Shown piece by piece: positions 32,125 through 44,220 of a stretch of DNA of 64,000 nt. The stretch's first letter is position 1. Each line of letters starts with the position of its first letter. The DNA is from Plenodomus lindquistii (Eukaryota; Ascomycota; Dothideomycetes; Pleosporales; Leptosphaeriaceae), in assembly GCA_025504975.1 (NCBI GenBank), contig JANUWI010000010.1, positions 868,001-932,000 on the forward strand, read 5' to 3'. The notes under the pieces were generated by a model. It saw only the letters and a list, made by a program, of their open reading frames with translations. It was not told the origin of the DNA and did not search any database. A program made the position numbers and the translations under genes.

Positions 32125-33585
32125 ATGCCAATCGACATGCTGTATCCCCGTCTCGGCCGCACAACAACACGATGTATGGTGATCAAGGGACGCGTTGGCA
32201 TCAATGCCTTTGAAGTACGATGTAGCTCAACGACCGCATTGCCTCGAGGCAAGACAGACACCACATGGATTCCCACAAAAACACTCAAGCAGTATCCATT
32301 AACAGTAATGCCGACGACAATGCTCCTCCGATCTCTTTTCATCGCCACAGTGTCATCCAATAAGTTCTTACTTATCCCCTCACTCCACCTACTTTCAGTC
32401 TTCGCGAAGCCAAATCGGAGCCTTTTGTTCAATGTCGACAGGAATCCAATACTCAAGGGCATCTTGAAACGAACTTTGTACAATCAATTCTGTGCTGGAG
32501 AGACGGAGCAAGAGACCAAGGCATGCGTGCGGCAATTGAAAGATCTGGGCTTCAAGGGTGTTATCCTCACCTTTGCGAAGGAAACGGTGTTTGACCACAG
32601 AAGCAAATCTGCGGATCTGCTCTCCTCAGAGCAAACAGACGAGACGTCGATGACACATGACGCTGATATCGAAACATGGCGGGTCGGAACATTGAAGACT
32701 GTGGACTTGATCTCCGAGGGCGACATCCTTGCTATAAAGTAAGCCGTTTCCAACGTCATGGTTGGAAAGAGAGCGTACTGATAACCTAGCAGGATGACAG
32801 GGGGTGGTCTCAACGTTACAGAAGCTTTCAGCAAAGGAGACCTTCCTCCACAGCAGATGCTTGATGCACTCGATGAAATCGCTGTCAAGTGCAAACAGCG
32901 CGGCATCCAGATTATTGTCGACGCCGAATCGCAGCAGTGGCAAAAGGGAATCGGTCGCACTACACTTGAGTTCATACGCAAGTTCAACACTGATGGGAAA
33001 GCTGTCATCTACAACACCTACCAAGCCTACCTAAAGAGCACACCAGCTGTACTTGCTCAGCACATGGCAGAGGCCGAAAAAGAAGGGTTTACCCTCGGGC
33101 TGAAGCTTGTCCGTGGCGCCTACATCCTCTCAGACGATCGCTCGCTCATCCACAACACAAAAGAAGATACCGACAAAGCATACAACGGCATCGCCCAGGG
33201 GGCCCTACGACGTGAGATTGGTGAGTTTGGTACCTCTCGGCCCTTCCCATCTATCAGCCTCTTCCTCGCTTCTCACAACCGCGACTCCGTTCTTTCCGCA
33301 AACAAGATGCATCGTCAACGTACGAAAGCTGGTCTTCCAACCGTCCCAGTTGCATTCGGTCAACTTCACGGTATGTCGGATGAAGTCAGCTTCTCGCTTT
33401 TAGCCGAGAAAGGCGAGGATGAGGCTCCGCCTGAGGTCTTCAAATGTTCTACCTGGGGAAGCATGGGAGAATGCATAGGGTACTTGCTCCGACGAGCGGT
33501 GGAGAACAGAGATGCGGTGTTGAGGACGAAAGATGAGTTTGCTGCTCTACGAGCGGAGACACGGAGGCGGTTCTTTGGGGCGTGA
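32125..33585 (+). CDS. PUT1: Proline dehydrogenase, mitochondrial
   Basis: FAD enzyme of the mitochondrial inner membrane that oxidises L-proline to P5C and passes electrons to the respiratory chain. Exons 32125-32738 and 32793-33585 give 468 residues. The N-terminus (MPIDMLYPRLGRTTTRCMVIKG) is Arg-rich and fits a mitochondrial presequence. A second ATG 12 nt downstream and one at 32011 are alternative starts. PRODH marks are VMPTTMLLRSLFIATVSS, NPILKGILKRTLYNQFCAGE, VKLTGGG-type MTGGGLN, IIVDAESQQWQKGI, VIYNTYQAYLK, LGLKLVRGAYI, FLASHN, FGQLHGMSDE and the C-terminal GYLLRRAVENRDA. It lies upstream of the P5CDH gene, same strand, as neighbours do in the prn gene cluster of Aspergillus. Confidence 0.93.
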
Positions 33586-34730
33586 GTTGTTTGAAAGCCG
33601 ATTGTAGTAGTTCACATCAGCCTCTTGCGCATTTGGTACCTATCCTTGATTAAGCAGCAAGTTGAGCATTTCTGCGTCATAACTTATCGGAAGCTCGAAT
33701 ATACTACGAAGCTTGATGGGATGTGATGACGCTCTGGCGAGCTTTCTGCAAGACAGCGGCTAAACTCGGTATTGACCTTGTGTTTGCAGGCTATGGTATT
33801 GCAGGAGACCTGGGAGGTAGTTGCTACGAAGGAGCCCTTTCAAACCGAGTTACCAACAGCACTAGTTTTTACAGCTCATCTCCGCTCCGCTTCAGGTCAC
33901 TACAGGTATGTCGTGAGTAGAGCGAGCAATAATATGTCTCTACCTCCTCACATGCGTGAATTCTTGAAAACGCCTCCCATCAATGGTAGATACTGTTTTT
34001 AATACACAGTACCTCGCATACTGAGTGATTGTCAAACAGCAACTCAAGTAACAGGTATGTCGGGGTGGGATCTGGGGCTGCCTTCTGTCCTCACGCTACG
34101 GCTGCCCTGCCGATAGTTTGTCGAGCAAGCGAGAGCAGGCGTTGTCTCGGAAACACTTCTTACATACCAACGCGCCGCCATGAGGGAAGAACATGGAAGA
34201 TGGCCCGACTGCCTTGGACGCAGCAGCCACTAAAGCCTCGCGCTCTGATCGCATAAGCAGCATCGTCTCTGTCCCGATGTCGACAGGTACGCAAAGTAGC
34301 GCTTCCACATCTAGCCTACCTGAAGAAGGTCACTGTTGGGATCAGACGCCAGTGGGAGGCAATGCAGACATGTCGGTGTGGTGACGAAGTACATGCGAAT
34401 GTGCGACGGCTCACACACCTCCCTGCGCCGGCACTTATCCAGTTCGTCTCCGCCTTCATCTCTTGAGGCTTCCGTCTAGCATCGGAAGAGAACCCGAGGC
34501 GTGTGCTTTCTCACTATCAGGCTCCATCATCGGTACCTGGGATGCATGATGTATGCCAACGGAAAGCGACGGCATTGCCCCTCGCACCGACATACGACAT
34601 CGGAGGGAGCAGCCGTTGCAGTCTGCAGCTCGACGCGTTGACGCGACTACTTAGACGACATGGCCCAAGTATGGAGGTGTAGGTGTATCAACTGCTCCTG
34701 CCCTTCTATACCTCGCCATAGAGCTTCACA
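33586..34730. other. Spacer between PRODH and P5CDH genes
   Basis: 1.1 kb with no recognised gene. A 70-codon minus-strand frame (34096-34308) includes a Cys-rich patch, CKKCFRDNAC, but has no family match. The proline permease that sits in the Aspergillus prn cluster is not present here or elsewhere in the window. Confidence 0.45.
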
Positions 34731-36523
34731 ATGGCAGGCATTCGAACTCTTACACATGTACACTGTACACAACGGCCTCTGGTCAACAACTTACAGCGCT
34801 GGGCTTCCCTCCAGACCCAACTTCGCACCAAAGCCACAGTGCCGTTCAGGTTACCAGATGCACGCAATGAACCCAACCCAACATACGAGAGAGGCTCTCC
34901 CGAGCGAAAAAAGTTGGAGGAAACTCTCAAGCGGATGAAGGCCCAACTACCGCTCAAGAGTGAAATCTATTACAGCGGGAAGTCACAAGATGTTTCGAAG
35001 GCCTGGGACCAGCCGTTACCCGCAGATCACAAGACCACTTTCACAAGCTATCCACTTGCAACAAAAGAGCAGGTCTCTGTAGCAATTGAGTCGGCTCTCA
35101 AAGCAAAGAAGTCATGGGAGAACACACCGTTCGTCGACCGCGCGTCCATTTTCCTCAAGGCTGCTGAATTGGTGGCCACAAAGTACCGCTACGAGCTTAT
35201 CGCCGCAACGATGCTTGGTCAAGGCAAGAATATCTGGCAAGGCGAGGTCGATGCCGCGGCAGAGCTGGCAGACTTTTTCCGCTTGAACTGCAACTATGCT
35301 GCCGAGATACTTGAAAAACAACCTGAAAGGGGCACCGGCGGCATGTGGTCGCGTCTCGACTACCGTCCCATGGAGGGTTTTGTCTATGCTGTTTCACCCT
35401 TCAATTTCACTGCTATTGGCGGCAATCTCATTTCTGGGCCCGCCATGATGGGTAACGTGGTACTTTGGAAGCCATCGCCATCGAACATCTATGCAAGCAC
35501 CATCGTTTACAAGATACTGTTGGAGGCAGGCCTTCCTCCAGACGTTATTCAGTTTGTACCTGGAGAGCCTGAGGAGATCAACGATGTTGTCTTCAACCAC
35601 CGCGAGTTCTCTGGCCTCAACTTTGTCGGATCGTCGGACGTGTTCCGCTCGCTTTGCGCAAGAATAGGCGAGGGCATTGGCAAGAACACGTACCGCGAGT
35701 TCCCTCGCATGGTCGGCGAGACGAGTGGCAAGAACTTCACCCTTCTTCATCCCACGGCTGATGTTCAATCTGCGGTCAAGCACGTTGTGCGAGCTTCATA
35801 TGAGTACCAGGGCCAGAAGTGCTCCGCAACATCTCGTCTGTACCTCCCAGAATCCCGATCGAAAGAGTTCATCGACACTTTGATCCAAGACGTGAAGAGC
35901 ATTACTCAAGGCAACCCGCACGAGGACCTTGGTGCATTCATGGGTCCAGTGATCCATAGCCGCTCATTCGACAAGATCAAGCAAGTCATCGATGAAAGCA
36001 ACAAGGACCCATGTCTCAAACTGCTTGTTGGCGGTACTTGTGATGACTCGGAGGGCTACTACGTCAAACCCACTGTGTACCTAGCTGACTCGCCAGACCA
36101 CCGGCTGTTCAACTACGAGATATTCGGACCTGTTCTAGCCATTCATGTATACCCTGATGCAGAGTGGGCCCAGGTGCTCGAGAAGGTCGATCAGGCTGGG
36201 GGCAACTTTGCTCTCACTGGCTCCGTCTTCGCCAACTCGCGGGCTGCGATCCGCGAGGCTGAAGATGCTCTTCGCTATTCAGCCGGTAACTTTTACATCA
36301 GTGAGTCGATGTAGGAATTTTTTGTCGAGTTGTTGCTAACACAATGTCAGACTGTAAGACAACGGCTGCTCTGATCGGTCAACAAAGCTTTGGCGGAAGC
36401 AGAGCCAGCGGCACAAACGACAAGGCGGGCTCGTCGAACCCCATGTTCAGGTTCACCAGTCCACGACTGATCAAGGAGGAGTTCTTCCCAGTATCTGAGT
36501 ACTTGTACCCATCTAACAAGTAG
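34731..36523 (+). CDS. PUT2: Delta-1-pyrroline-5-carboxylate dehydrogenase, mitochondrial
   Basis: Oxidises P5C/glutamate semialdehyde to glutamate with NAD+, the second step of proline breakdown in the mitochondrial matrix. Exons 34731-36300 and 36351-36523 give 580 residues. The N-terminal 35 residues are basic and Ser/Thr-rich, as a presequence should be. Aldehyde dehydrogenase motifs are complete: SPFNFTAIGGN (222-232), the general base Glu330 in VGETSGKN, and nucleophile Cys364 in YQGQKCSATSRLY. The end of exon 1 reads SAGNFYIN across the junction with CKTTAALIGQQSFGGSRASGTNDKAG, the usual C-terminal signature. It must share substrate flow with the PRODH product encoded upstream. Nothing looks damaged. 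Confidence 0.96.
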
Positions 36524-36863
36524 TGATGGCTAGAGTAAAAGCATGTCGATGGCGTTTGAAGAGAGAAGTGGACGAGCTGGGCTAGGGCAAAGGGGGAAGG
36601 ACCCTTGGCAGAAGCATGTACTAGGTATGATAGAGTATGATAGCTATGTATGACGGCACGGCACGCCCATGGCCAAGCAACCCGTGCATGTGAGATCAGC
36701 GCCCGCGTCTCACCCTCACGACAGACGACGACGACCCGTGCCATTGCTGCCATTCTTCTCGGTCCGTGTGGGGTAGTCGCCATGGTGCTTGCCCCCCAGT
36801 CCCGATGAGCTGCTCCCCTCGCTGCAGCCCGCGCCGCCCTCGCCCTTGGCCTTGCCCTCGACC
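36524..36863. promoter_or_regulatory. Promoter region of RGP1
   Basis: 340 bp between tandem genes, holding the P5CDH 3' end and the RGP1 promoter. The last 150 bp are C-rich. Confidence 0.45.
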
Positions 36864-39435
36864 ATGCCCGCGTCGAATATCCGCGTCTTTGTGCAGTGGA
36901 AGGACGCGACCGTCTTCGCCGGCGAAGACATCGAGTGCACAATCACCTTCCGCAATGTCGCGCCCCCCGAAGGCCGCGCCCACCCGCCCGTGAGGCAGCC
37001 CAATGGCTTTGCACCAGCCGGCGACCGCCAGCGCAAACTGCTGCCCCCCGTGCACTCGTCGACGCGGCCCACCATCTCGCGCAACTCGTCCTTTGCTTCG
37101 GCCCAGCCCCCGCCCCAGACGGTGCGCAGCCCCCGCCCCGCGCTCTCGCTGCATACGCCCTCGACCCCAGGGGACCGCCGCCCGCCCCTGACGCCCACGG
37201 CCGCGCCCGCCAGCAACACCCACGGCCAGCGCCACGGCCGGTCGCTGTCCATCATCTCGCTGGGCACCAATGCCACCACCGACGGCACCCACGACCGCGG
37301 CATCCCCATCAGGCGCCCGCCGCGGGGCCATGCGCGCTCGGCCAGTCTGCAGGTGGTGCCCGGCCGCCCCAACTCGTATCCAGGTACTGGCAGCGCAGGC
37401 CTCGCCGCCTTCATAGACTGACACTGCAACAGTCGCTTCTCCAGGCCACCGCTCTGCCACACACCCCTCGCCCCTCTCTGCCGCCTCGCCCCCGCTGCCC
37501 CAGGCCTCGCCCCCCGACTTCGCCTTTCCATCGCGCTCTGGACGACGGCGGCCCGGCGTCACCACCACGCCCAGCACCCCGGCCTTGCCCACCACGCGCA
37601 AGGCTTCCAATTCCTTCTCTCACAACTTCAAATTCCCCGCGGCACCCCCTCCCGAGGAGCCGTTGCTGGAACCGCCGAGCAGCAGCCCGACCAAATCAGT
37701 AGCCCAACGCAGGCCCTCGCCTCAATTGCAATATGAAGGCCGAAGAAACCCGCCCAGTGCCACGCTCGAGACGCTCTCGCCAGTGGCTAGGATCATATCT
37801 GGGGCGAGCATGGACGGCACCCCACGTAGCAGTGGAGAGTTCTACTCGATGAGCAACAACTCAAACGAAACCCTCGCCTCCGAGTATGCGGCCCACCCCT
37901 CAGCCCGATTGCTACCACGACCCGCACATCAGCGACAACCATCACATCTAGCTCCGCCAAGCCAACAGACCCGCCCAGAGTCCCTGATGATGGGCTATGC
38001 CCAAATCATGGGCTCCTTCACCCTGGACGGCTCCTTAATCAATCAAGCACCATTCGAGGAGGTAAAGAGGAAGGGGGTGGTGGGTGGGCAAGGGGGCGGT
38101 GGTGTCGTAGGCGTGGAGAAAACGAAGCGCGAGAGTGGCCTCTTTGGCGCGCTGGGATGGGGCAACATCGGAGAATCGCTGGGTGGCCTATTGGGCCCTT
38201 CTGAGCCGTCTAGCATACGAGAGATGAGAGGCATTGCCAGCTCCAAGACGGTCCCGCTCATCAGCACGCCTCAATCCATTTTGTTCGTCGACCTCAAGCT
38301 TGCACCTGGCGAGAGTAGAAGCTACGCATACAGCTTTACCATACCTCGAGGCCTACCGCCTACGCACAAGGGACGCTCGATCAAGGTAGCATACAATCTC
38401 ACTATCGGAACACAGCGTGCGGGCTCAACCAGGGACCAACAGGTCAAACACGTCGATGTTCCCTTTCGGGTCTTTGGTAGCGTGAATAGTATGTCTAGAC
38501 TCTCTTGGAAGACATACAATACTAATCAGGGTGCAGGTCGTGGTGAAATACTTGGACACGATCTTATGTCCCCCTACATCATCCTACGCGACCAAGCTCG
38601 AACCAAGACTCTCGATCCTGCCACTCACACAAAGTCCCCCTCTCTCGTCAAAAAGCCCTCTACATCTGCAAAACCAGATGAAAACACATTCAGCGACTTC
38701 CTCCAATACGTCGACAACCTCCTCGATCGCCCCCGCCAAAACTCCAGCATGGGCCTCCTCTCCCCTACCGGCACCGTGCCTGGCCGCTCCTCAATCTCTG
38801 AAGAGCCCCAAACAATGAAAGATGCAATCGACACCGCCATCCTCCGCAGCAACCTCACCGGCGCCGCAAACCAATCCGCCAATCGCTTCGAAATCGCCCG
38901 CAGCGGCAAACGTGTCGCCGTCATCATGCTCGCCCGCCCTTCGTACCGCCTCGGCGAGACCATGAGCGCCGTCATCGACTTTACAGACTCGCATATCCCA
39001 TGCTATTCCATCCACGTCTCGCTCGAAACCTCTGAAAAAGTCGACCCAGCCATTGCACTCCGTTCAAACGCATCCATTTATCGCGTCACCAAAAAAGTCC
39101 ACGCCTCGTTTTCCCAAAATGCGCTCTTTGCACGTAAACTCGCCTTCTCGCCCACGATTCCGCCCAACGCAACACCAGAGTTTATAACAAGTGGTGTGAG
39201 TCTGGAGTGGAAATTGCGCGTGGAATTCATCACTCCACGACTAGTACATGAGGACGGGCAAGAGGCGAGCTGGGACGATTTACTAGAAGAAATTAGTAGG
39301 GATGATAGGGGTGTTATTCTTGCCGCGGCGCAAAGATTGCCCGCGGAAAGCTTTGAGATTCAGGTCCCGATTAGGGTATATGGAGCTGTTAGTGGGGTGG
39401 CGGAGGAAATGGATGAGGAGGGTTTGCCTGTGTGA
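36864..39435 (+). CDS. RGP1: RGP1, subunit of the RIC1-RGP1 exchange factor
   Basis: With RIC1 it forms the Golgi exchange factor for the Rab GTPase YPT6, needed for endosome-to-Golgi transport. Exons 36864-37383, 37433-38488 and 38537-39435 give 824 residues. The arrestin-like fold begins SNIRVFVQWKDATVFAGEDIECTITFRNV. A long Pro/Ser-rich insert (about 45-300) follows. The conserved second half has ILFVDLKLAPGESRSYAYSF, GRSIKVAYNLTIGTQR, GEILGHDLMSPYIILRDQART, FEIARSGKRVAVIMLARPSYRLGE and the C-terminal FEIQVPIRVYGAV. The second intron (48 nt) is a multiple of three and has no stop, so a retained-intron form would add 16 residues. The start is the ATG before the first conserved strand. Confidence 0.9.
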
Positions 39436-40121
39436 ATGAGCTCGCTGAATTGGAGCTCTCAAAAAGAAAAGAAAACTTCTTTTGAAAAAATCAGGATTAG
39501 AGATGACATATAGCGGCCCTGAGGGCTTGTAGGTTTTCAATGTACATAATGTTTGTTCAAAAGTTGCTGTATAGATAACAAGGGCCATCAACCCTCATTG
39601 GTTGTATAGTATCGTAATATCACATCTTTCTAGCAAGATATACAACGAATTGCAACAGGAGGATGGGGGCTCTTTGTGACAAAATAGAGTACTCCACTAG
39701 ATAATGTCGCTGGTTGATTGACAGTCATGGCTGTGTACCCTTGCAGTGTGAGTTGTGAAAGTCTTGATATGGAATTCCTAATCTGGATTGAGCAGTGACG
39801 CTCAGTCTTTGAGTGCAAAGCGCTGGCTTTAGATACTACTTCGAATTCTCGATCGAATCCTGTGTCTAAATCCAAAGCCAAAAAATCCTTATTAAATCCA
39901 ATGCTTCATCTCATTGCCCTGTGCTATATATATACATATACATGTTCCAAGTATATAGATAGTCCTTCTTTGAATCCCCTTCCCAAAAACGCCACGCTGA
40001 TGCAAGAAATCCTCAAAATGGCCAAATCCCAATTCTAAATAGTCTCCGTGGCGTGCTCTTTCTCTCATCTTCTTACTTGATTCGATCACTGCACACGTCT
40101 TCCCCTTCTGCACGATGCTCG
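39436..40121. other. Convergent intergenic region
   Basis: 3' flanks of RGP1 and the surface-protein gene. A/T-rich, with TATATATACATATACATG near 39925-39942. Nothing recognised. Confidence 0.45.
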
Positions 40122-42972
40122 TCAAAGCAGCCACACCATCCACCCAGCAACCCCCATGATGACACTCTCAATCCACCCATCGAGGCTGAAGCCCCGTCCA
40201 CGAGCCCCAGCAGCACGACTACTACTACTACTGCCCCTCCCCTCTCCAATCCCACTGGCTATTAAATCGCCCATGCCCCTGGTACTCGTTGACCTACTTC
40301 CCGTTGTACTCGCGCTCGTACTCGCAGGCACTCTAGACAGACTAATCCTACTCGTTTGGCCATCAACAACGAGCGCCGTGCCCGCAGTATCAAGGCTATA
40401 CGTCGTCCCGCCCATGGTGACCGCCTCGCCTGGCCGCAGCGTTGTTCCAGGCGCGATTTCGTACTGCGTCGTCCCATCTACGACTGTCGCTGGGTATGTC
40501 TGACCGTTGATGGTGAGAACAGGTGCGGCGGTGACATATGCATCCGCGGGTGATGCGATGGTAGATGTTTGCCCGTTGATTACGACAATGGTGCCAGATC
40601 CAGAGGCGGGGAGGGAGTATGTTGTTCCTGAGACGGTGAGTGCGCTGCCTGGTAACAGGGTCTGATCAGGGGCCAGGACGTATGCTGGCTGATTGTTGAC
40701 TGTGGTGATGGGAATGATTTGTCCGTTGGCGAGGGTTAGAGCTGGTGCGGCGGTCGGTGCGGGAGCGTTGTGGAGGGTCTGCGTAACGCCGTTGATGATG
40801 GCGATGGGGCCGCCAGGAGCGAGGCTGAATGTGCTCCCGGCTAGGATGACGGCGGGTCCACCAGGCTTCAGCGTTGCGGTGCCGAAGATGAATTGGCCTT
40901 GTGGATTCGCGGTGACGGTGTTTTGACCAACTGTGAGGACAGGTGGGCCTGTGGGGCTCGGAGGAAAGTTGTAGGCGACTGTGTGGCCGTTAACGATTAT
41001 TTGCGATGCACCGCCGTTTGTGGGCGCTACCACGGGGACTCCGTTGATTGTTCTGGTCTCTCCAGGCTTGAGCGTATTTGTGCCGATGACGATGATGGGA
41101 ATTTTTAAATCGCTGTCGTGCTGGTTGTCGTTGTACTGTGTCTGTTTAGGCTTGTTGATTGGGAAGACGTCATCTCCGATCGTGATGCTTGGCCCCTGTG
41201 TATGTTGCGGCCACACTGTAGGTTGGTTGTTGATGATCGAAGCTAATAAATCTGGGATATTGGCAGGATTCGATGGGGCGTTTGGTTTGGGGTGGTTATT
41301 TGGATTGTCGTTGTTGTTGGGATTATTATTCGAAATGATGTTCGGATCGTCGTTGTGATTGGTGTTGGGCTTGTCGTTGGGCTTGTTATTCGAACTAGCT
41401 TTTGGTGAAGGATCCGGATTGTTCTGGTTTGGCTGAGGTGTAGGTCCTGGTGACGCAATGTAGCCGTCGCCATCCGTGATCCCCCCATTTACTTTGGGCG
41501 TTGGCTCCAGAGGTACAGAAGGTTGTAGATTGTCACATCTCAAACAGCCTTGCCTCGTAACATGCGTGGAAGTTGAAGCGTACGATGTCGAAATGAATGT
41601 CCCAGTGGTGACCGATGGGAAGCCCGGGATTGCGGGTGCAGGAGGTCTTGATCCCGGTCCACCAGGACCCAGACTAGGTGTCGGCGTTGGTCGAAGTGTG
41701 CACGTAGCTATATCAGAGCCAAGAAATTGCTCCTGGATGTCCGTATCAAGTTTGAGGAAGTCGATCAACTTTGTTGGAAGTGCCAATGGTTGATCATAAA
41801 CTGGGCTGGGTGCTTGGTCTGTATACGTTGCGATGAAATAGCTCCAGTCCTCTGTCTTGGTGGGTGCCTCAATTTCTACACTTGTAAGAGGGTTGCCACA
41901 AGAGCGAACTGTCTTGTGTCCGTGGATTCGATCATTGCTTTCGTCCAGTCCACCGAAGAAAGTATTGTAGATTACATAAGTAGGTCCAGCATCCATTGTC
42001 AGATAAACTCCAGGGGTTGGCGTAATAGTAAATGCAGGCGTAGAATGGGTGATGGTCTTGTTCATCTCCGTGTCGACGACGGTCTTTGTCTGATTGAGTG
42101 TTGTTAACTCGCTAGTAACAGTATCAATGGTTCCATTATGAAAGTAAGTGACAAATTGTGTTAGAACAGTTTCTGTGACGACGAGACTCGTCCAGGGATT
42201 GTAGGTGTCATTATATTCATAAGAAGCAGTGATAGGGTAGTAGGCCTCAAGAACGCAACCGGTACACTTTTCGGTACGTGCAATTGATGTGTTCCAGTAA
42301 CGGATAGTCTGAGTGATCACCGGTGGTGCTTTGGACACAGCTAACGCTTGTGTAGGCACAGGATGAAGCTCAGAAGCATCGTATGTAAACTCCGGTGGAT
42401 GGGGAACGTCTGATTGCGAGGTGACGTCAGCAAAACATAATCCCTATCAGTATTGGAACCAGCCAGGGGGTTGATCGTCAGAAACTCAATGAAATAGGTG
42501 CCACTATGTAGCGCCTGACTTTGTCGAGACGCGACTTGTCACAACTATAGGATTACTTACGAGGTTGAGGATTCGCAGGCTTCGGAGCAGTTGGTATGTC
42601 AAGCGAATACGTGGTAGGTGGCTGGCCTCCGGAACGAATTACAGTAACGAAGACTACCGAGGGGTCATGTGGCACTTCAGGCGGGACTGAGGCTGGATCT
42701 GAAGGATTCACTGGGGCATCGTCTGGAGGACCAAAGGATTCGTCTGATGGAATTTCCGGTAGATACGATGAGCCGTCGAAGTTGTGGCCCAAAGGTGATG
42801 CAGCATCGTCTAAAGGTGCTATAGAAGTGGCATTATTGGCTTGATCTGTGACTTTGTTAGTAACGGTACAGCGGCTTCTCACTAATGACCACCTACTCTC
42901 CCCATATACGGGCTCAGCGCCGGATGTAGCAGCCAGCAGCACCGAGGAGGCCAAGATTGCGAGGTTGTGCAT
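40122..42972 (-). CDS. Secreted, probably GPI-anchored repetitive cell-surface protein
   Basis: Exons 42972-42897, 42845-42561 and 42409-40122 give 882 residues. A signal peptide is clear (MHNLAILASSVLLAATSGA). The C-terminus is a Ser-rich stretch, small residues and a hydrophobic tail (WIESVIMGVAGWMVWLL), as in GPI anchoring. The middle has many Thr/Ser and Asn-x-Ser/Thr sites, a low-complexity Asn/Asp/Pro block (about 41240-41430) and, towards the C-terminus, three degenerate repeats of 65-80 residues (40330-40970). Each repeat has an LTLNGQ-like start, an L-x-PG-x-x-x-T step and an IVVNGQTSTI-like end. The first intron is 51 nt, in frame and stop-free. No enzyme domain is seen. It is likely a wall or adhesion protein of unknown function. 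Splice choice for intron 2 (151 nt) is less certain. Confidence 0.75.
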
Positions 42973-43610
42973 CCTGCTCAGTCTTCCTCTACACAAACGA
43001 GTGACAGTGTGAGGTCGAGGCAAGATGTCGCTAGGCCACGAGATGGCAGCGAAGAAGGGCAAACCACAGGCTGGGGAGTTGAGATGAATGAAGGCAACGC
43101 GGGTGCCAAGTCAGCAGCGGGCTGGTGGATCGCCGCAAAGAGAGCGCCGTGTGATCCATGCGCGCTGCTTCGCAGGTTAGCAAAACAACGCACTTATCGT
43201 ATCCAATGGGCGTGGAAAACAAAGGGCCGTGGACGTGTGGACGTGTGGCCTTGCTGAGGGGCCGAGTTCACAAGGGCAACCACACTTGGCACGGGCCGAC
43301 GGCAGCTCTGACGACACCTAGCCACTTGATCCACGGACCACCAGGACCATTGAGGTGGCCAGGGGAGATGCGGCCGAATCTCACGTTTCAATTGTTCATC
43401 GCAATCAAATGGCCTTCTTGGGTCGGCGTGTGGAGTAATGCGTCCCACAGGGCTGAGGAGCAACATGATCGACGAGCTGGCGATGCGATGGCCAAGTTGA
43501 AGAAATTTGCAAGCTTCGTCTCGTCATGGCAAAGAGCAGCCATAGCCGGGCCTTGCCATGGACCAGAGATTCCAGGTTGTGGTGAGGGACTTTGCGGGCT
43601 TCATGCTAGC

Positions 43611-43651
43611 AGTCCGTCGTCGAGTCCGTCGTCAAGTCGTCGAGTCCGTCT
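43611..43651. repeat. Imperfect TCG-rich repeat
   Basis: Alternating AGTCCGTCGTC and AAGTCGTC units, about three imperfect copies. Confidence 0.6.
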
Positions 43652-43904
43652 GCAGCTTCGTCTCCAAAGCATGCTGCATGCATACCAAACCCAGCAGGAA
43701 GGAGGCTGACACGATCGACGGGCTGCATATCATCTACATGGATTGGGCGTAGGATGCGGCACTTCATGGATGCGGCGCCATGCACCGAACCCCCCCCCGG
43801 GTCCGTTCCTCAGCCCCTACCGGGACGGGCGTGGGCAGTGACGCGACTGGAGCCACGCACTCGACCGTCGCCCAACGGTTCTCTGCTGCTCATGTCGTCG
43901 CCAC

Positions 43905-43922
43905 TGTCGCTGTCGCTGTCGC
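43905..43922. repeat. (TGTCGC)3 hexamer repeat
   Basis: Three perfect copies of TGTCGC in the divergent promoter region. Confidence 0.8.
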
Positions 43923-44220
43923 TGTCTTTCTACTAGGTGTAGCTTGTGGCATCTCTGACCTAGTTGTTGGCGCGTGGGCGTCGCAGTAGGCCCATCCGCA
44001 CATCCGTCGCGACCTTCTTCGGACACTCCCCCGAACCTTTTGACACGAGGGTCCTGTGTGCTAGTCTTCTGGACTGTCTCTGTGGCGTGGGAGTATTTCC
44101 TTCTTTGTCTACGCTGCTTCACAAGTACTCATCGTCATCTTTTAATCCATGGTAGTGTTGCTGTAAATCTACTCCATCAGTCCTTGTTCTACCGTCCAGT
44201 CTCCCACGCCTCGCTGCATA

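Larger units (their letters stand above)
42973..44220. promoter_or_regulatory. Divergent promoter region between two surface-protein genes
   Basis: 1.25 kb between divergent starts, relatively GC-rich, with TCG-based simple repeats at 43611-43651 and 43905-43922. A missing signal-peptide exon of the plus-strand gene may lie here, but I could not identify it. Confidence 0.4.

Noticed and set aside
33586..34730. A permease gene between PRODH and P5CDH, as in the Aspergillus prn cluster.
   Set aside because: No open frame here has the membrane segments or motifs of an amino-acid permease.
36696..37610. A 304-codon minus-strand open frame.
   Set aside because: It is antisense to the first exons of RGP1, whose coding sequence is GC-rich with few stops on either strand; its product has no family resemblance.
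36896..37702. A 268-codon plus-strand open frame.
   Set aside because: Overlaps RGP1 in another frame and is Pro/Arg/Ala-rich by composition only.
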